A stretch of 64,000 nucleotides of DNA. It comes from Parashewanella sp965200795. Its GTDB lineage: Bacteria; Pseudomonadota; Gammaproteobacteria; Enterobacterales; Shewanellaceae. The stretch is taken from positions 1-64,000 of the forward strand of contig CBDAVB010000021.1 in assembly GCA_965200795.1 (NCBI GenBank), in the 5' to 3' direction. Both the position numbers and the translations under genes were made by a program. The notes below the pieces were generated by a model. It searched no databases and had not been told where the DNA came from. It saw only the letters and a list, made by a program, of their open reading frames with translations. Below, piece by piece: positions 26,537-36,500 of the stretch; the first letter of the stretch is position 1, and each line of letters opens with the position of its first letter.

Positions 26537-27535
26537 ATGATCAAAGGCACTTTTTTTTGTATCGACGCCCACACTTGCGGCAATCCGGTTCGTCTCGTCA
26601 CCAGCGGCCACCCTCAGCTTACCGGTGACAACATGAGTGAAAAAAGACAAGATTTTCTACAGAATCATGACTGGATTCGTACCGCTCTGATGTTTGAACC
26701 CCGCGGTCACGACATGATGTCAGGCTCTTTTCTTTATCCGCCTTGCTCAGATAATGCCGATGCGTCCATTCTGTTTATCGAAACCAGCGGCTGTTTACCT
26801 ATGTGTGGTCACGGAACTATCGGCACAATTACCGCGGCCGTTGAATCCGGTCTGCTTACACCGAAAATTCCCGGGAAACTGATCATCGATGTACCCGCGG
26901 GTCAAATCAAAGTCGACTATCAACAAACCGGGAAAAAGGTGGATTGGGTTAAAATTTATAATGTTCCGGCTTATCTGGCTCATAAAGATATCATTCTGGA
27001 CATACCTGAGCTCGGAACGTTAAAGGTTGATATTTCCTATGGCGGAAATTTTTATTGTATTGTAGAGCCGCAAGAAAACTTCCCCGGACTCAGACAATGG
27101 AGCGCCGATGACATTCTTCGCTGGAGTCCGGCAGTCAGAAAGATAGCCCGGGAAATTGAATGTATTCACCCTGAAGATCCAACGGTTTGTGGTGTATCAC
27201 ATGTATTGTGGACCGGAGACCCTATCTCTGAAGGTTCGAACGGCGCAAACGCGGTTTTTTACGGTGATAAAGCCATCGATCGCTCTCCTTGCGGCACCGG
27301 AACCAGTGCCAGGCTGGCTCAGCTTCATGCTAAAGGCAAACTTGCCGTTGGCGAGACTTACACTCACGAAAGCATTATCGGTAGCCAGTTTATAGGAAAG
27401 ATCGAATCTGAAACCACGGTCGATAACTACCCAGCCATTAAACCAAGTATTCAGGGCTGGGCAAGAGTAACCGGGCAAAACGCCATTCAGGTCGATGACT
27501 CAGACCCTTATGCTTTCGGCTTCCAAGTGGTATAA
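26537..27535 (+). CDS. lhpA: 4-hydroxyproline 2-epimerase
   Basis: A 332-residue member of the proline racemase superfamily. Both catalytic cysteines are present, Cys90 in LPMCGHGTIG and Cys252 in RSPCGTGTSA, which separates it from the dehydratase paralogue at 24123-25163. FFCIDAHTCGNPVRLV at the N-terminus is typical of 4-hydroxyproline epimerases. It converts trans-4-hydroxy-L-proline to cis-4-hydroxy-D-proline, the substrate of the FAD enzyme encoded nearby. It is 19 bases before the aldehyde dehydrogenase gene. The MITE upstream separates it from the deaminase gene by about 300 bases. Confidence 0.93.
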   Translation: MIKGTFFCIDAHTCGNPVRLVTSGHPQLTGDNMSEKRQDFLQNHDWIRTALMFEPRGHDMMSGSFLYPPCSDNADASILFIETSGCLPMCGHGTIGTITAAVESGLLTPKIPGKLIIDVPAGQIKVDYQQTGKKVDWVKIYNVPAYLAHKDIILDIPELGTLKVDISYGGNFYCIVEPQENFPGLRQWSADDILRWSPAVRKIAREIECIHPEDPTVCGVSHVLWTGDPISEGSNGANAVFYGDKAIDRSPCGTGTSARLAQLHAKGKLAVGETYTHESIIGSQFIGKIESETTVDNYPAIKPSIQGWARVTGQNAIQVDDSDPYAFGFQVV

Positions 27536-27554
27536 CCTCTGAAAGGAATTAAAC

Positions 27555-29120
27555 ATGACAGAGTTACAAAGTATCAAACTATCAGGTCAGCACCTGATCA
27601 ATCAATCCTGGCACGGTAAGGCTGATGGTTTTAAAAGCTTTAACCCGGTTGCCAATACAGAAAATCACTGGCAATTCGCCGAAGCCGCGACGCAGGACGT
27701 TGATCTAGCGGCAAAGCATGCATCAGAAGCCTTTAAAGCCTATCGCCAGAAGTCCGCGACGCAACGAGCTGACTTTCTTGATGCCGTTGCTGATGAAATA
27801 CAAAACTTAAGTGAACAGATCATCGCGGTCGCGAATATCGAAACAGGTTTGCCTGTGGCTCGATTGCAGGGCGAAACGGGGCGTACATGCAATCAACTGA
27901 AGTTATTTGCCACGCACCTGCGTCAACCTACAGATTTAAGGTATATTGACAAAGCCCGACCGGAAAGAACACCACTTCCGAAGCCAGAAACCCGGTTAAG
28001 TTATTTACCTTTAGGTCCGGTAGCCGTTTTCGGCGCTTCGAATTTTCCGTTAGCCTTCTCAGCCGCGGGCGGTGATACGGCATCGGCGCTGGCGGCTGGC
28101 TGCCCTGTAATCGTTAAAGGTCACCCGGCTCACCCGGCGACAAGCGAATTAGTCGCTAAAGCCGTTAATACCGCAATTATTAAAACCGATATGCCGTCAG
28201 GCGTGTTCGCGCTTTTACAAAGCAGTAAGCCTGAAGTCGCCTCATCTTTAGTTAAAAATTCAAATATCAAAGCAGTCGGTTTTACCGGCTCACTTAATGT
28301 TGGAAGGATTTTAGCTGACGCTTGTGCCGCCAGACCAGAACCAATCCCTTTCTTCGGGGAGCTAGGCTCAATCAACCCGCAATTTTTATTACCTGAGCTG
28401 TTAAATCAATCAGCCGAGCAACTTGCGCTGACGCAAGTTCAGTCTATGATGATGGGACACGGCCAGTTCTGTACCAGCCCGGGCGTTGTTATTACTGAGT
28501 CAGGCGCGGATTTAGAAAGATATAAAGCGACACTTTCTGAAGAGTTAAAGCAACAGGCATCGGCACCGATGCTCACAATCGGTATCGCTAAAAGCTATCA
28601 AAAACAGACTCAGGCGTTTATTCAAAATTCAGCGTTAACCTTAATCGGTCAGGGGCAAACTCCTGCTGAGGAGCATCATACTCAGCCGCTGGCCTTTACG
28701 ACCACCGCTGAGCGATTTATTGCGGATGACAGTTTAAGACATGAGGTCTTTGGGCCGTGCGTTGTTATCGTCGAATATCAAACCGAAGCAGAAGCACGGC
28801 GAATAGCTGAGGCACTCGAAGGTCAATTGACCGCAAGTGTTCATGGTTCAGAAGCTGATATAAAAGCTAACTTAACACTTATTGAATTAATCAGCTATAA
28901 AGTTGGAAGAATCATCTTTAACCAAATGCCGACTGGCGTTGAAGTCTGCTACTCAATGAATCATGGCGGACCATACCCGGCCAGTACAGATGTAAAGACG
29001 ACTTCAGTCGGAGTGCGTGCAATGGATAGATTCCGAAGACCGATTTGTTTCCAAAACGCTCCGTCCGCTGTCTTACCCGTTGATGCGCAGGACTCATATC
29101 AACACATTATCGTGAAATAG
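27555..29120 (+). CDS. lhpG: 2,5-dioxovalerate (ketoglutarate semialdehyde) dehydrogenase
   Basis: A 521-residue aldehyde dehydrogenase of the NADP-type ketoglutarate semialdehyde group. GPVAVFGASNFPLAFS is near residue 155, the cofactor motif GFTGSLNVGR near 237, catalytic Glu269 in FFGELGSINPQ and nucleophile Cys306 in GHGQFCTSPG. It performs the last step of hydroxyproline breakdown to 2-oxoglutarate. AAAGGAATT precedes the ATG. A strong terminator follows immediately. Confidence 0.92.
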   Translation: MTELQSIKLSGQHLINQSWHGKADGFKSFNPVANTENHWQFAEAATQDVDLAAKHASEAFKAYRQKSATQRADFLDAVADEIQNLSEQIIAVANIETGLPVARLQGETGRTCNQLKLFATHLRQPTDLRYIDKARPERTPLPKPETRLSYLPLGPVAVFGASNFPLAFSAAGGDTASALAAGCPVIVKGHPAHPATSELVAKAVNTAIIKTDMPSGVFALLQSSKPEVASSLVKNSNIKAVGFTGSLNVGRILADACAARPEPIPFFGELGSINPQFLLPELLNQSAEQLALTQVQSMMMGHGQFCTSPGVVITESGADLERYKATLSEELKQQASAPMLTIGIAKSYQKQTQAFIQNSALTLIGQGQTPAEEHHTQPLAFTTTAERFIADDSLRHEVFGPCVVIVEYQTEAEARRIAEALEGQLTASVHGSEADIKANLTLIELISYKVGRIIFNQMPTGVEVCYSMNHGGPYPASTDVKTTSVGVRAMDRFRRPICFQNAPSAVLPVDAQDSYQHIIVK

Positions 29121-29130
29121 ATCCTTCACA

Positions 29131-29163
29131 AAATAAAGGGAAATGTTTTATTTCCCTTTATTT
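29131..29163. terminator. Terminator after the aldehyde dehydrogenase gene
   Basis: A perfect 13-bp stem, AAATAAAGGGAAA (29131-29143) with TTTCCCTTTATTT (29151-29163), 7-base loop. The A- and T-rich outer arms can serve as terminator tails in either direction. Confidence 0.8.
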
Positions 29164-29227
29164 ATGCCTCCGTAAACGGTATCTTGACCCTCAAGATTTC
29201 AAGCAAATTTATTTACAGACGGTATCA

Positions 29228-29899
29228 ATGAGTCAAACAACACCTATCGTCCATAAAACTCGAACCCAAATAGTAGTCGAAGTTCTTAGAGAAAAAATCC
29301 TTTCCGGAGAAATTGCCGCCGGAGAACCATTAAGACAAACCGCATTGGCAGATGCTCTTAACGTTAGCAGAATCCCTGTCAGAGAAGCGTTGCTTCAGCT
29401 CGAAGCGGAGGGCTTAGTAAAGTTTGAAGCTCATAAAGGCGCTACCGCTACTCGCCTCTCTGTAGAGCAGGTTTCAGAGCTTTTTGAATTAAGAGTAATG
29501 ATTGAGACTGATTTGCTCGCTAAAGCGATTCCAAACCTGAGTGAAAGTGACATTGCAGAAGCTGAGCAGGTACTGGAACTCCTGGAGTCCGCTTTCAGAC
29601 ATGAAAACGCGGTTGCTAGCTGGAGTGAATTAAACACGCAATTTCATACTTGCCTGTATCAAGCCGCTAACAGACCCAATACTCTTGACGTTGTTCAAGG
29701 CTTAAATACTAATTGTGATCGTTATATTCGTTTGCAACTGCTATTGGGTGGCGGAATTCCTAAAGCGGAACATGAACACAGAGAACTTTTAATCTACTGT
29801 AAAAACGGCGATATCAGCCGAGCTACAGAGCTGTTAAAACACCATATTTTAAATGCCGCCGAAACGATTAAGCAGTTAGTCGCACAACAAGTTAAGTAA
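29228..29899 (+). CDS. GntR-family (FCD) regulator of hydroxyproline genes
   Basis: 223 residues. The N-terminal winged helix (about 10-75) shows EKILSGEIAAGEPLRQTALADALNV in pieces typical of GntR, with SRIPVREALLQLEAEGLV. The C-terminal FCD ligand domain (about 80-215) carries the helix-borne metal or ligand residues, including the FHTCLY segment and the HREL histidine. It follows the catabolic genes after a terminator, so it has its own promoter. The palindrome at 25241-25252 is its probable site; the effector would be hydroxyproline or an intermediate. Confidence 0.88.
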   Translation: MSQTTPIVHKTRTQIVVEVLREKILSGEIAAGEPLRQTALADALNVSRIPVREALLQLEAEGLVKFEAHKGATATRLSVEQVSELFELRVMIETDLLAKAIPNLSESDIAEAEQVLELLESAFRHENAVASWSELNTQFHTCLYQAANRPNTLDVVQGLNTNCDRYIRLQLLLGGGIPKAEHEHRELLIYCKNGDISRATELLKHHILNAAETIKQLVAQQVK

Positions 29900-29934
29900 C
29901 TATTTTAAAAGAATAAGCAGTAAGAGAAGATATT

Positions 29935-31002
29935 ATGCGAAATGCAGTGATCACAGGCTGGGGTAAGTGTGTACCGCCTGCGACGTTAACTAATCATGAC
30001 CTGGCGACATTCATCGACACATCCGACGAGTGGATTCATAGCCGCACAGGTATTAAACAGAGACATATCAGTCACGTAAATACCTCAGAGCTTGCATCCG
30101 TCGCAGCCAAAAGAGCAATAGCAGCCGCGGGTGTTAAAGGTTCTGATATTGATATGATCATTCTTGCCACCGCAAGCCCTGACACCTTAATACCTAACAT
30201 TGCGGCAACAGTTCAGGCTAACATCGGAGCGACTTGCGCGGCGTTTGATATAAATGCGGCATGTAGTGGTTTTTTGTACGGATTAGGTCTTGCTAACGCT
30301 CAAATACAAAGTGGTCAGTGTCAACGTGTGCTGGTTATCGGTGCAGAAAGATTAACCTGGTACCTGGACTGGTCACGGCGTGAAACCGCCGTTTTATTTG
30401 GTGATGGCGCTGGCGCAATGGTTGTGGAAGCGACGGATAAAAACGAAGGTATTCTTGGTTATGAACTCAATAATGACCCAGACGGCCGGGATATTCTTAA
30501 AGCTGACTTTGGCACCGGAATAGATCGTTTTGCGTCAGACGCGCTTGATTTCCACATTCAATTTGATGGTCAAGAAATCTTTAAGCGAGCAATCAACGGC
30601 ATGAAGACATTAAGTGCTAATGTACTTGATAAGTGCCGAATTGATAAAAACGACGTGAGCCTGGTGATTCCTCACCAAGCCAACGAACGTATTATCGACA
30701 CACTTGTAGCTAAGATGCGTATTCCAAAAGAAAAAGCTTTTGTGAATATTGAAAATTACGGTAACACTTCAGCGGCCACAATCCCGATCGCCTACTGTGA
30801 TGCTCTGGAGAAGGGCTTGATCAAACCAGGGCAGCATATTCTGTCTTGCGCATTTGGCGCGGGTTTAACTTCAGCGGCATTACTGATGAAATGGAGTGAA
30901 AGAGTCACGCCTGTCAATCAGTCTGATGCTGAGCTACCGGCTACAGACGAAACCGGTTTAGAAATCGTGAAAAAAGCAGCGGATTATTTTTGTAAAAAGT
31001 AA
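29935..31002 (+). CDS. Orphan 3-oxoacyl-ACP synthase III-like enzyme
   Basis: 355 residues with the full KAS III triad: Cys110 in NAACSGFLYGL, His in IPHQANERIID (about 243) and Asn in NYGNTSAATIP (about 277). It is not the housekeeping FabH, which is encoded at 17223-18182, and has about 35 extra C-terminal residues (ending AADYFCKK). It starts 36 bases after the GntR gene and may be co-transcribed with it. Such FabH paralogues often use unusual acyl starters or make signals or branched lipids. Its presence beside hydroxyproline genes is unexplained. Confidence 0.85.
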   Translation: MRNAVITGWGKCVPPATLTNHDLATFIDTSDEWIHSRTGIKQRHISHVNTSELASVAAKRAIAAAGVKGSDIDMIILATASPDTLIPNIAATVQANIGATCAAFDINAACSGFLYGLGLANAQIQSGQCQRVLVIGAERLTWYLDWSRRETAVLFGDGAGAMVVEATDKNEGILGYELNNDPDGRDILKADFGTGIDRFASDALDFHIQFDGQEIFKRAINGMKTLSANVLDKCRIDKNDVSLVIPHQANERIIDTLVAKMRIPKEKAFVNIENYGNTSAATIPIAYCDALEKGLIKPGQHILSCAFGAGLTSAALLMKWSERVTPVNQSDAELPATDETGLEIVKKAADYFCKK

Positions 31003-31421
31003 TCATTTTGTCCGCCCTTTAGATGGTAGCGGCTGAAAGTCAGGTATTCATGCGGTTACCCCGGGGAAAACTGGTTCTATACATATTATCTTATCGCTGA
31101 TTTATTTATGAAAATTCAGGTGCGGAATGTAAGATTAACTGTTTCCACTTTGGGAATAGCCTCCATGTCCGTCTTTCGCTGATAAAAATGAGTAACATGC
31201 AGAGTCTGAGCCCTATGTTGTTAATAACCTGACGTTTTCTCACATCTCCCCGAACTTGACCAACTGGAAAAGAAGATCAGCAACCTCTGGATTCTGATTG
31301 GAAAAAACGGGACTGGTCATTAACCAACATCCTGGGTAACAAATCCAGCACAAATACTCCATCTTAAAAAAGAGCTAAAGGACGCTGGATTCCCGCTTTC
31401 AACATGCGGGAAAGACGTATA
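31003..31421. other. Gene-free stretch with IS-end repeat and a small hairpin
   Basis: Holds the inverted copy (31101-31130) of the dispersed repeat also present at 5544 and 61592, and a small stem CCCGC/GCGGG at about 31393-31411. No open frame of note. It is probably a scar of deleted insertion elements. Confidence 0.45.
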
Positions 31422-31431
31422 TAAGTATCTA

Positions 31432-32548
31432 TACCCGTGATCATTCAAGATGCGATTTTTTCAAACAAAGGCTTGCAATTTTCTGTAATGAGATCATCAT
31501 AGCAACATGATTGAAATATCCTTAACCAAAGAAGAAAAACATTCTCTGGAATCACGACATAAATCGTCAAGTGATAGCCGTGAATGTGACCGAATTAAAG
31601 TTGTTCTGTTACGTTCAGAAGGCTGGTCTTATTCTTTAATTGCTCAAGCGTTACGGATAGATAAAACAACAGTCAAACGTCATTTTGATGACTATCAATC
31701 TCAAGAAAAACTGAAACCCGAAAATGGCGGTTCAGTCAGTCGGCTCACTCCAGAGCAAACCGAGTTTTTGATAGCCCATTTAACAAAATTCACTTTCGCT
31801 CATACACATCAAATTGTGAGTTATATTGATGAAACCTTTGGTGTGAAATTTACGGTTGCAGGGTTAAACAAATGGCTGCATCGCAATGGCTTCAGTTACA
31901 AAAAGCCTAAGGGTGTTCCCCATAAATTTGATGAGCAAAAGCAAGCCGAATTTAAAGAAAAATACGAGACATTAAAGGCCGAAAAGCCTGATAATGAGCC
32001 AATTGTATTTATGGACGCTGTCCATCCTACCATGGCAACAAAGCTGTCTTACGGTTGGATAAAAAGAGGTGAAGATAAGCTGATTAACACCACAGGCAGC
32101 CGTACTCGCTTGAATATTATTGGTGGCATTCAGCTGGGGAAGTTGGCTGAAACTGTGACAGCCCAATATGAGCGCGTCAACCAAGAATCTGTTGTGGATT
32201 TTTTAGTAAAACTGAAAGCTCAACATTCTAAAGCTGAGCGTATTCACCTCATCTTAGATGGTGCTGCTTATCACCGAGCAGGCAGCGTAAAAGAAAAAGC
32301 AAAGGAGCTGAAAATCGAGCTTCATTACTTACCACCATACAGTCCGAATTTAAACCCAATTGAGCGGCTCTGGAAAGTAATGAATGAGCATGTGAGAAAT
32401 AATGAATATTTTGCTTCAGCCAAAGAATTCCGAAAACGGATAAATCATTTTTTCGATGTCAAACTTCCAGAAATCGCGGATACTTTAACGAGTAGGATTA
32501 CTGACAACTTTCAAACGCTCACATCTGCAACTTGAATTTGCTTGGGTA
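31432..32548 (+). mobile_element. Intact IS630-family element
   Basis: A 1117-bp element flanked by TA (31430-31431 and 32549-32550). The imperfect terminal repeats begin TACCCGTGATCATTCAAG and TACCCAAGCAAATTCAAG. It carries one complete transposase gene and is inserted within MITE-A copy 2. Confidence 0.85.
31507..32535 (+). CDS. IS630-family transposase
   Basis: 342 residues, complete. The N-terminal helix-turn-helix (SLIAQALRIDKTTVKRH, about 38-54) is followed by a second winged region. The DDE core has Asp in VFMDAVHPT (about 169), Asp in LILDGAAYH (about 251) and Glu in PNLNPIERLWKVM (about 287). A C-terminal fragment of a very similar protein is found at 60921-61131. Confidence 0.93.
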   Translation: MIEISLTKEEKHSLESRHKSSSDSRECDRIKVVLLRSEGWSYSLIAQALRIDKTTVKRHFDDYQSQEKLKPENGGSVSRLTPEQTEFLIAHLTKFTFAHTHQIVSYIDETFGVKFTVAGLNKWLHRNGFSYKKPKGVPHKFDEQKQAEFKEKYETLKAEKPDNEPIVFMDAVHPTMATKLSYGWIKRGEDKLINTTGSRTRLNIIGGIQLGKLAETVTAQYERVNQESVVDFLVKLKAQHSKAERIHLILDGAAYHRAGSVKEKAKELKIELHYLPPYSPNLNPIERLWKVMNEHVRNNEYFASAKEFRKRINHFFDVKLPEIADTLTSRITDNFQTLTSAT

Positions 32549-32768
32549 TAGTCAAATGCTTTTTTCTCAAGAAGTCACTCATAATAAGCGTTTCAGCAAG
32601 AAAAATATTCGATTACATTTGACTGAGTACTTAGAACGTGTTTGGTTTGTTACCCATAACTGATGGGATCCGAAAAAACTTCGTTATTGAATCTTTAATC
32701 TCTGAGGGTTCAACTCCCCGCGGCACGCTGCGATTTGTAACCAAAAGAGGTAATGTTAATACCCCGCT

Positions 32769-32798
32769 TTCACTTCGCGAAAATCTGAGCGAAGTGAA
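32769..32798. repeat. Hairpin downstream of the Asn-rich gene
   Basis: TTCACTTCGC (32769-32778) pairs perfectly with GCGAAGTGAA (32789-32798), loop 10 bases. It lies 41 bases past the stop of the minus-strand gene at 32839. It may end that transcript, although no T-run follows. Confidence 0.4.
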
Positions 32799-32838
32799 CG
32801 ATAGCTTGGATTATTTATTTTACATACCTCACCAGCCT

Positions 32839-33273
32839 TTATTTACATGCTTTATAAGCCGTACAACCCGTGCCTACGCTGAAGGCTGCTCCTCCAAACA
32901 GCGCACAAGGAAATACGGCAGACTTTACGCCCTGGGCTAGGGCAGTCGTCCCGCCTAATCCCGCTCCAAATAGTCCGCAAACTACCGCTGTAACTGTGAC
33001 TGTTGCTGCCAGTTTTACTTCGTAACTACAACAGTTACAACATCCTGATTCGGGCGTTATAGAGTTGTTGCGATTTTCTCCGGAGCAAAAGCGAGCGACA
33101 GATTTGCTGGCGGGTTGTTTTTTTACTAATAGAGGTGCTCTTTCGCCTTTTTTAACAGAAGAAAAAGTCAGTTTTTTAGGTTGTCGGGTTTGCACGTCAG
33201 TGCTTATCTGATAATTATTATTATTATTATTATTATTAACTCCGGGTTGTACCGTGATTGTGTTTGTTGTCAT
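32839..33273 (-). CDS. Unrecognised small protein: Asn tract, Cys cluster, two hydrophobic helices
   Basis: 144 residues with a good ribosome site (AAGGAG, 6-7 bases before the ATG). Residues 13-20 are a run of eight asparagines encoded by an AAT microsatellite. A basic, polar region follows to about residue 75, then the cysteine cluster CCNCCS (about 78-83) and two hydrophobic stretches (about 88-115 and 118-140) rich in Gly, Ala and Thr that could be membrane hairpins. No known family recognised. It follows the large PPR-like gene on the same strand with a 236-base gap. A role as an effector-like or membrane-associated protein is only a guess. Confidence 0.55.
   Translation of the reverse strand: MTTNTITVQPGVNNNNNNNNYQISTDVQTRQPKKLTFSSVKKGERAPLLVKKQPASKSVARFCSGENRNNSITPESGCCNCCSYEVKLAATVTVTAVVCGLFGAGLGGTTALAQGVKSAVFPCALFGGAAFSVGTGCTAYKACK
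33213..33238. repeat. ATT trinucleotide microsatellite inside a gene
   Basis: About eight ATT units on the + strand, read as AAT (Asn) codons in the minus-strand gene 32839-33273. Length change by slippage would alter the Asn tract without breaking the frame. Confidence 0.7.
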
Positions 33274-33509
33274 AAATTATCTCCTTCAAATGATTTAGGT
33301 ATTATTGAATTTATCGGTGTTTGTTGATTATATCGCTCTTGCTGATAAAGCCTAATGAATACCGAATTAAATTTTTCTAATCTTCAAAGACAAAATCATC
33401 AGTGGAGAACTGTATTTTTGTTTCATCTTGTGATGCGGATGCTTCACTCAAAGCGGTGAACAAGGCTTCACACGACACCACGACGCACGACCCCTTTACG
33501 GCCGGATAT

Positions 33510-36500
33510 TCACGTGCCGCTCAGAAGTATACCGGGATTACCCGGATTTGAGCGAACATTTACCCCTTTTTCCCTGAAATAGGAGATAAACTGACTTTTG
33601 AGTTTATCTTCTGAATTATGACCTGTTACAATCTCTATGGTATTACCGCTTTGATTTCGATTAAGGTGGTATTCATACAAGGCTTTCGCAAACTCAAACG
33701 GCACGCCCGTCGAAGTTTCCACGGGTTCATTAAATATACTTTTTGAATGACAATTCAAAATGTTATCCGTAAGGCCAAGGTTCTGATGACAGATGTTACT
33801 TTCAGTTAATTCCAGTATCCTTTGATCAAAATTATCCGGATCAACAAGCGCCCAGTATGCGTATATCTGAGGGCTCGGTCTTATCCCCCAGCGGCTGAGG
33901 TAACTCCGCCGCTCACCGTCACCGAAAACAAGACGCGCGGCGCTGACAGTATCCAGATATGACGCAAACGCAATCAGCAGGCAAGAGCAGGCTATTTTAT
34001 CGGGCACCGGATGACGCTTAGCGCCCTCTTTTTTATTAGCGGCTGCGTTTCTGATAAACACCTCCAATACCCGCTCGGTGACTTTCTTATTTTTGGCCGC
34101 GGCGCATACGCCGAGCAAAGCGTTAAGAATTTCGGTAGTTTCCTTTATCCCCCATTGCTTGAGCAGGCTAGGCTGCTTACCGTCACCGAAAACAAGAAGC
34201 TCAGCGCTGTCGATATCCCCGTATGACGCAAACGCGGTGAGCAGACAGATGCAAGATATCCGTTCTGGAACCGGATGACATCGCGCGCCCTCTTTTTTAT
34301 TCGCATTAGCGGCTATAATTCTGATAAACAAAGCTAATACCCGCTCGGTGACTTCCTTATTTTTGGCCGCGGCGCATACGCCGAGCAAAGAGTTATAAAT
34401 TTTGATAGTTTCTGCTACCCCCCATTGCTTGAGCAGGCTCGACTGCACATCATCACCGAAAACAAGACGCTGAGCGCTGTCGATATCCCCGTATGACTCA
34501 AACGCTGTGAGCAGACAAACGCAGGCAGTTTCATCCGGCAGCGGATGACGCTGAACCCCGTTTTTTTTATTAGCGGCTACGTTTTTAATAAACAATTCTA
34601 AGACCTGTTCGGTGACTTCCTTGTTTTTGGTCGCGGCGCATACGCCGAGCAGAGCACAATAAATTTTGGTAGTTTCTGTTAGCTCCCATTGTTCGAGCAG
34701 GCTCGGCTGCTTACCGTTACCGAAAGCAACACGCTGAGCGCTGTCAATATCCCCGTATGACGCAAACGCGTTGAGCAGACAGATACAAAATATCGTGTCT
34801 GGCACCGGATGACGCTGAGCTCTCTCTTTTTTATTAGCGGCTACGTTTTTAATAAACACCGCTAACACCCTTTGGGTGGCTATCTTATCTCCGGTCGCGG
34901 CGCAAACGCCAAGCAGGGCGTTATAAATTTCGGTGGTTGCTGTTAATCCCCATCTCTCGATCAGGCTAAGCCGTCCGCCATAACTGAAAAGAACAAGACG
35001 CACGGCGTTGTTGATATCCCCGTATGACGCAAATGCGCTTAGCAGACCAACGCAGGTTATCTCATCCGGCACCGGAACCGGATGATGCCGATCTCCGTTC
35101 TCTTTATCAGCGTTAGCGGCTGCGTTTTCAATAAGCACCGCTAATACCTGCTCGGTGACTTTCTTATTTTTGGTCACGGCGCATACGCTGAGCAAAGCGT
35201 TATAAATTCTTATAGTTCCTGTCAGCCCCCATCGCTTGAGCAGGCTCGACTGCTTACCGTCACCGAAAACAACAAGCTCAGCGCTGTCGATATCCTGATA
35301 TGACGCAAACGCCATGAGCAGACAAACGCAGGTTCTTTCATTTGGCCGAGGATGGCGTTGAGCTCTCTCTTTTTTATTAGCGGCTACGTTTCTGATAAAC
35401 AACGCTAATACCCGCTCGGTGGCTTTCTTATTTTTGGTCGCGGCGCATACGCCGAGCAAAGCGTTAAGAATTTCGGTAGTTTCTTTTAGCCACCATCGCT
35501 TGAGCAGGCTCGGCTGCTTACCGTCACCGAAAACAACAAGCTCAGCGCTGTCGATATCCCCGTATGACGCAAAGGCGGTGAGCAGACAGATGCAAGATAT
35601 CCTGTCTGGCACCGGATAACATTGAGCTCCCTCTTTTTTATTCGCGTTAGCGGCTACGTTTTCAATAAACACCGCTAAAACCCTTAGGGCGGTTGTCTTA
35701 TCTCCGGTCGCGGCGCTTACACCAAGCAGGGCGTTATAAATTTGGGTATTTGCTGTTAACCCCCATCTCATGATCAGGCTCAGCTCCCCGCCATAACTAA
35801 AAAGAACAAGACGCACAGCGTTATTGATATCCCCGTATGACGCAAACGCGGTAAGCAGACAAACGCAGGTTCTTTGATTGGGTTGCGGATGACGTTGAGC
35901 TCCGCCTTGTTTATTCGCGTGAGCGGCGACGTTTTCAATAAGCACCGCTAATACCCGCTCGGTGACTTCCTTATTTTTGGCCGCGGCGCATACGCCGAGC
36001 AAAGCGTTATAAATTTTGATAGTTTCTGCTACCCCCCATTGCTTGAGCAGGCTCGACTGCACATCATCACCGAAAACAAGACGCTGAGCGCTGTCGATAT
36101 CCCCGTATGACTCAAACGCGGTGAGCAGACAAACGCAGGCCCCCTCATTGGGCACCGGAAAGCGGTGTTCTCTCTCTGCGTCATTAGCGGCAACGTTTTT
36201 AGCAAACAATTCTAATACCTGTTCGGTAACCTCCTTGTTTTTGGTCGCGGCGCATACGCCGAGCAAAGCGCTGTAAATTCTGATATCCTCGTCTTCTGTT
36301 AACCGCAATTCCTTGATTAGGCTCTGCTGATTACCGTCACCGAAAACAATAAGTCTGGCGGAATTAATGTCTTTGATTTTTTTATAGATATTTAACATAC
36401 AGACGCAGGTGCAAGCGTTAGGAATTACATTACGCCTCTGCATCATTCTTAGCGCCTGGTCTAATTCTGATTGCAGCCATCGGGTCTGGCAGCAGATCTT

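Larger units (their letters stand above)
31424..32631. mobile_element. MITE-A copy 2, split by an IS630
   Basis: The left 8 bases (AGTATCTA, 31424-31431) and the right 81 bases (32551-32631) join to an 89-bp element in reverse orientation to copy 1 at 9608-9696. TA flanks lie at 31422-31423 and 32632-32633. The IS630 lies at the TA in its terminal TCTAGTC. The lengths of both copies agree exactly. Confidence 0.82.

Noticed and set aside
32638..32940. 100-codon frame on the + strand next to the MITE
   Set aside because: It overlaps the opposite-strand Asn-rich gene, includes the downstream hairpin and lacks recognisable content.
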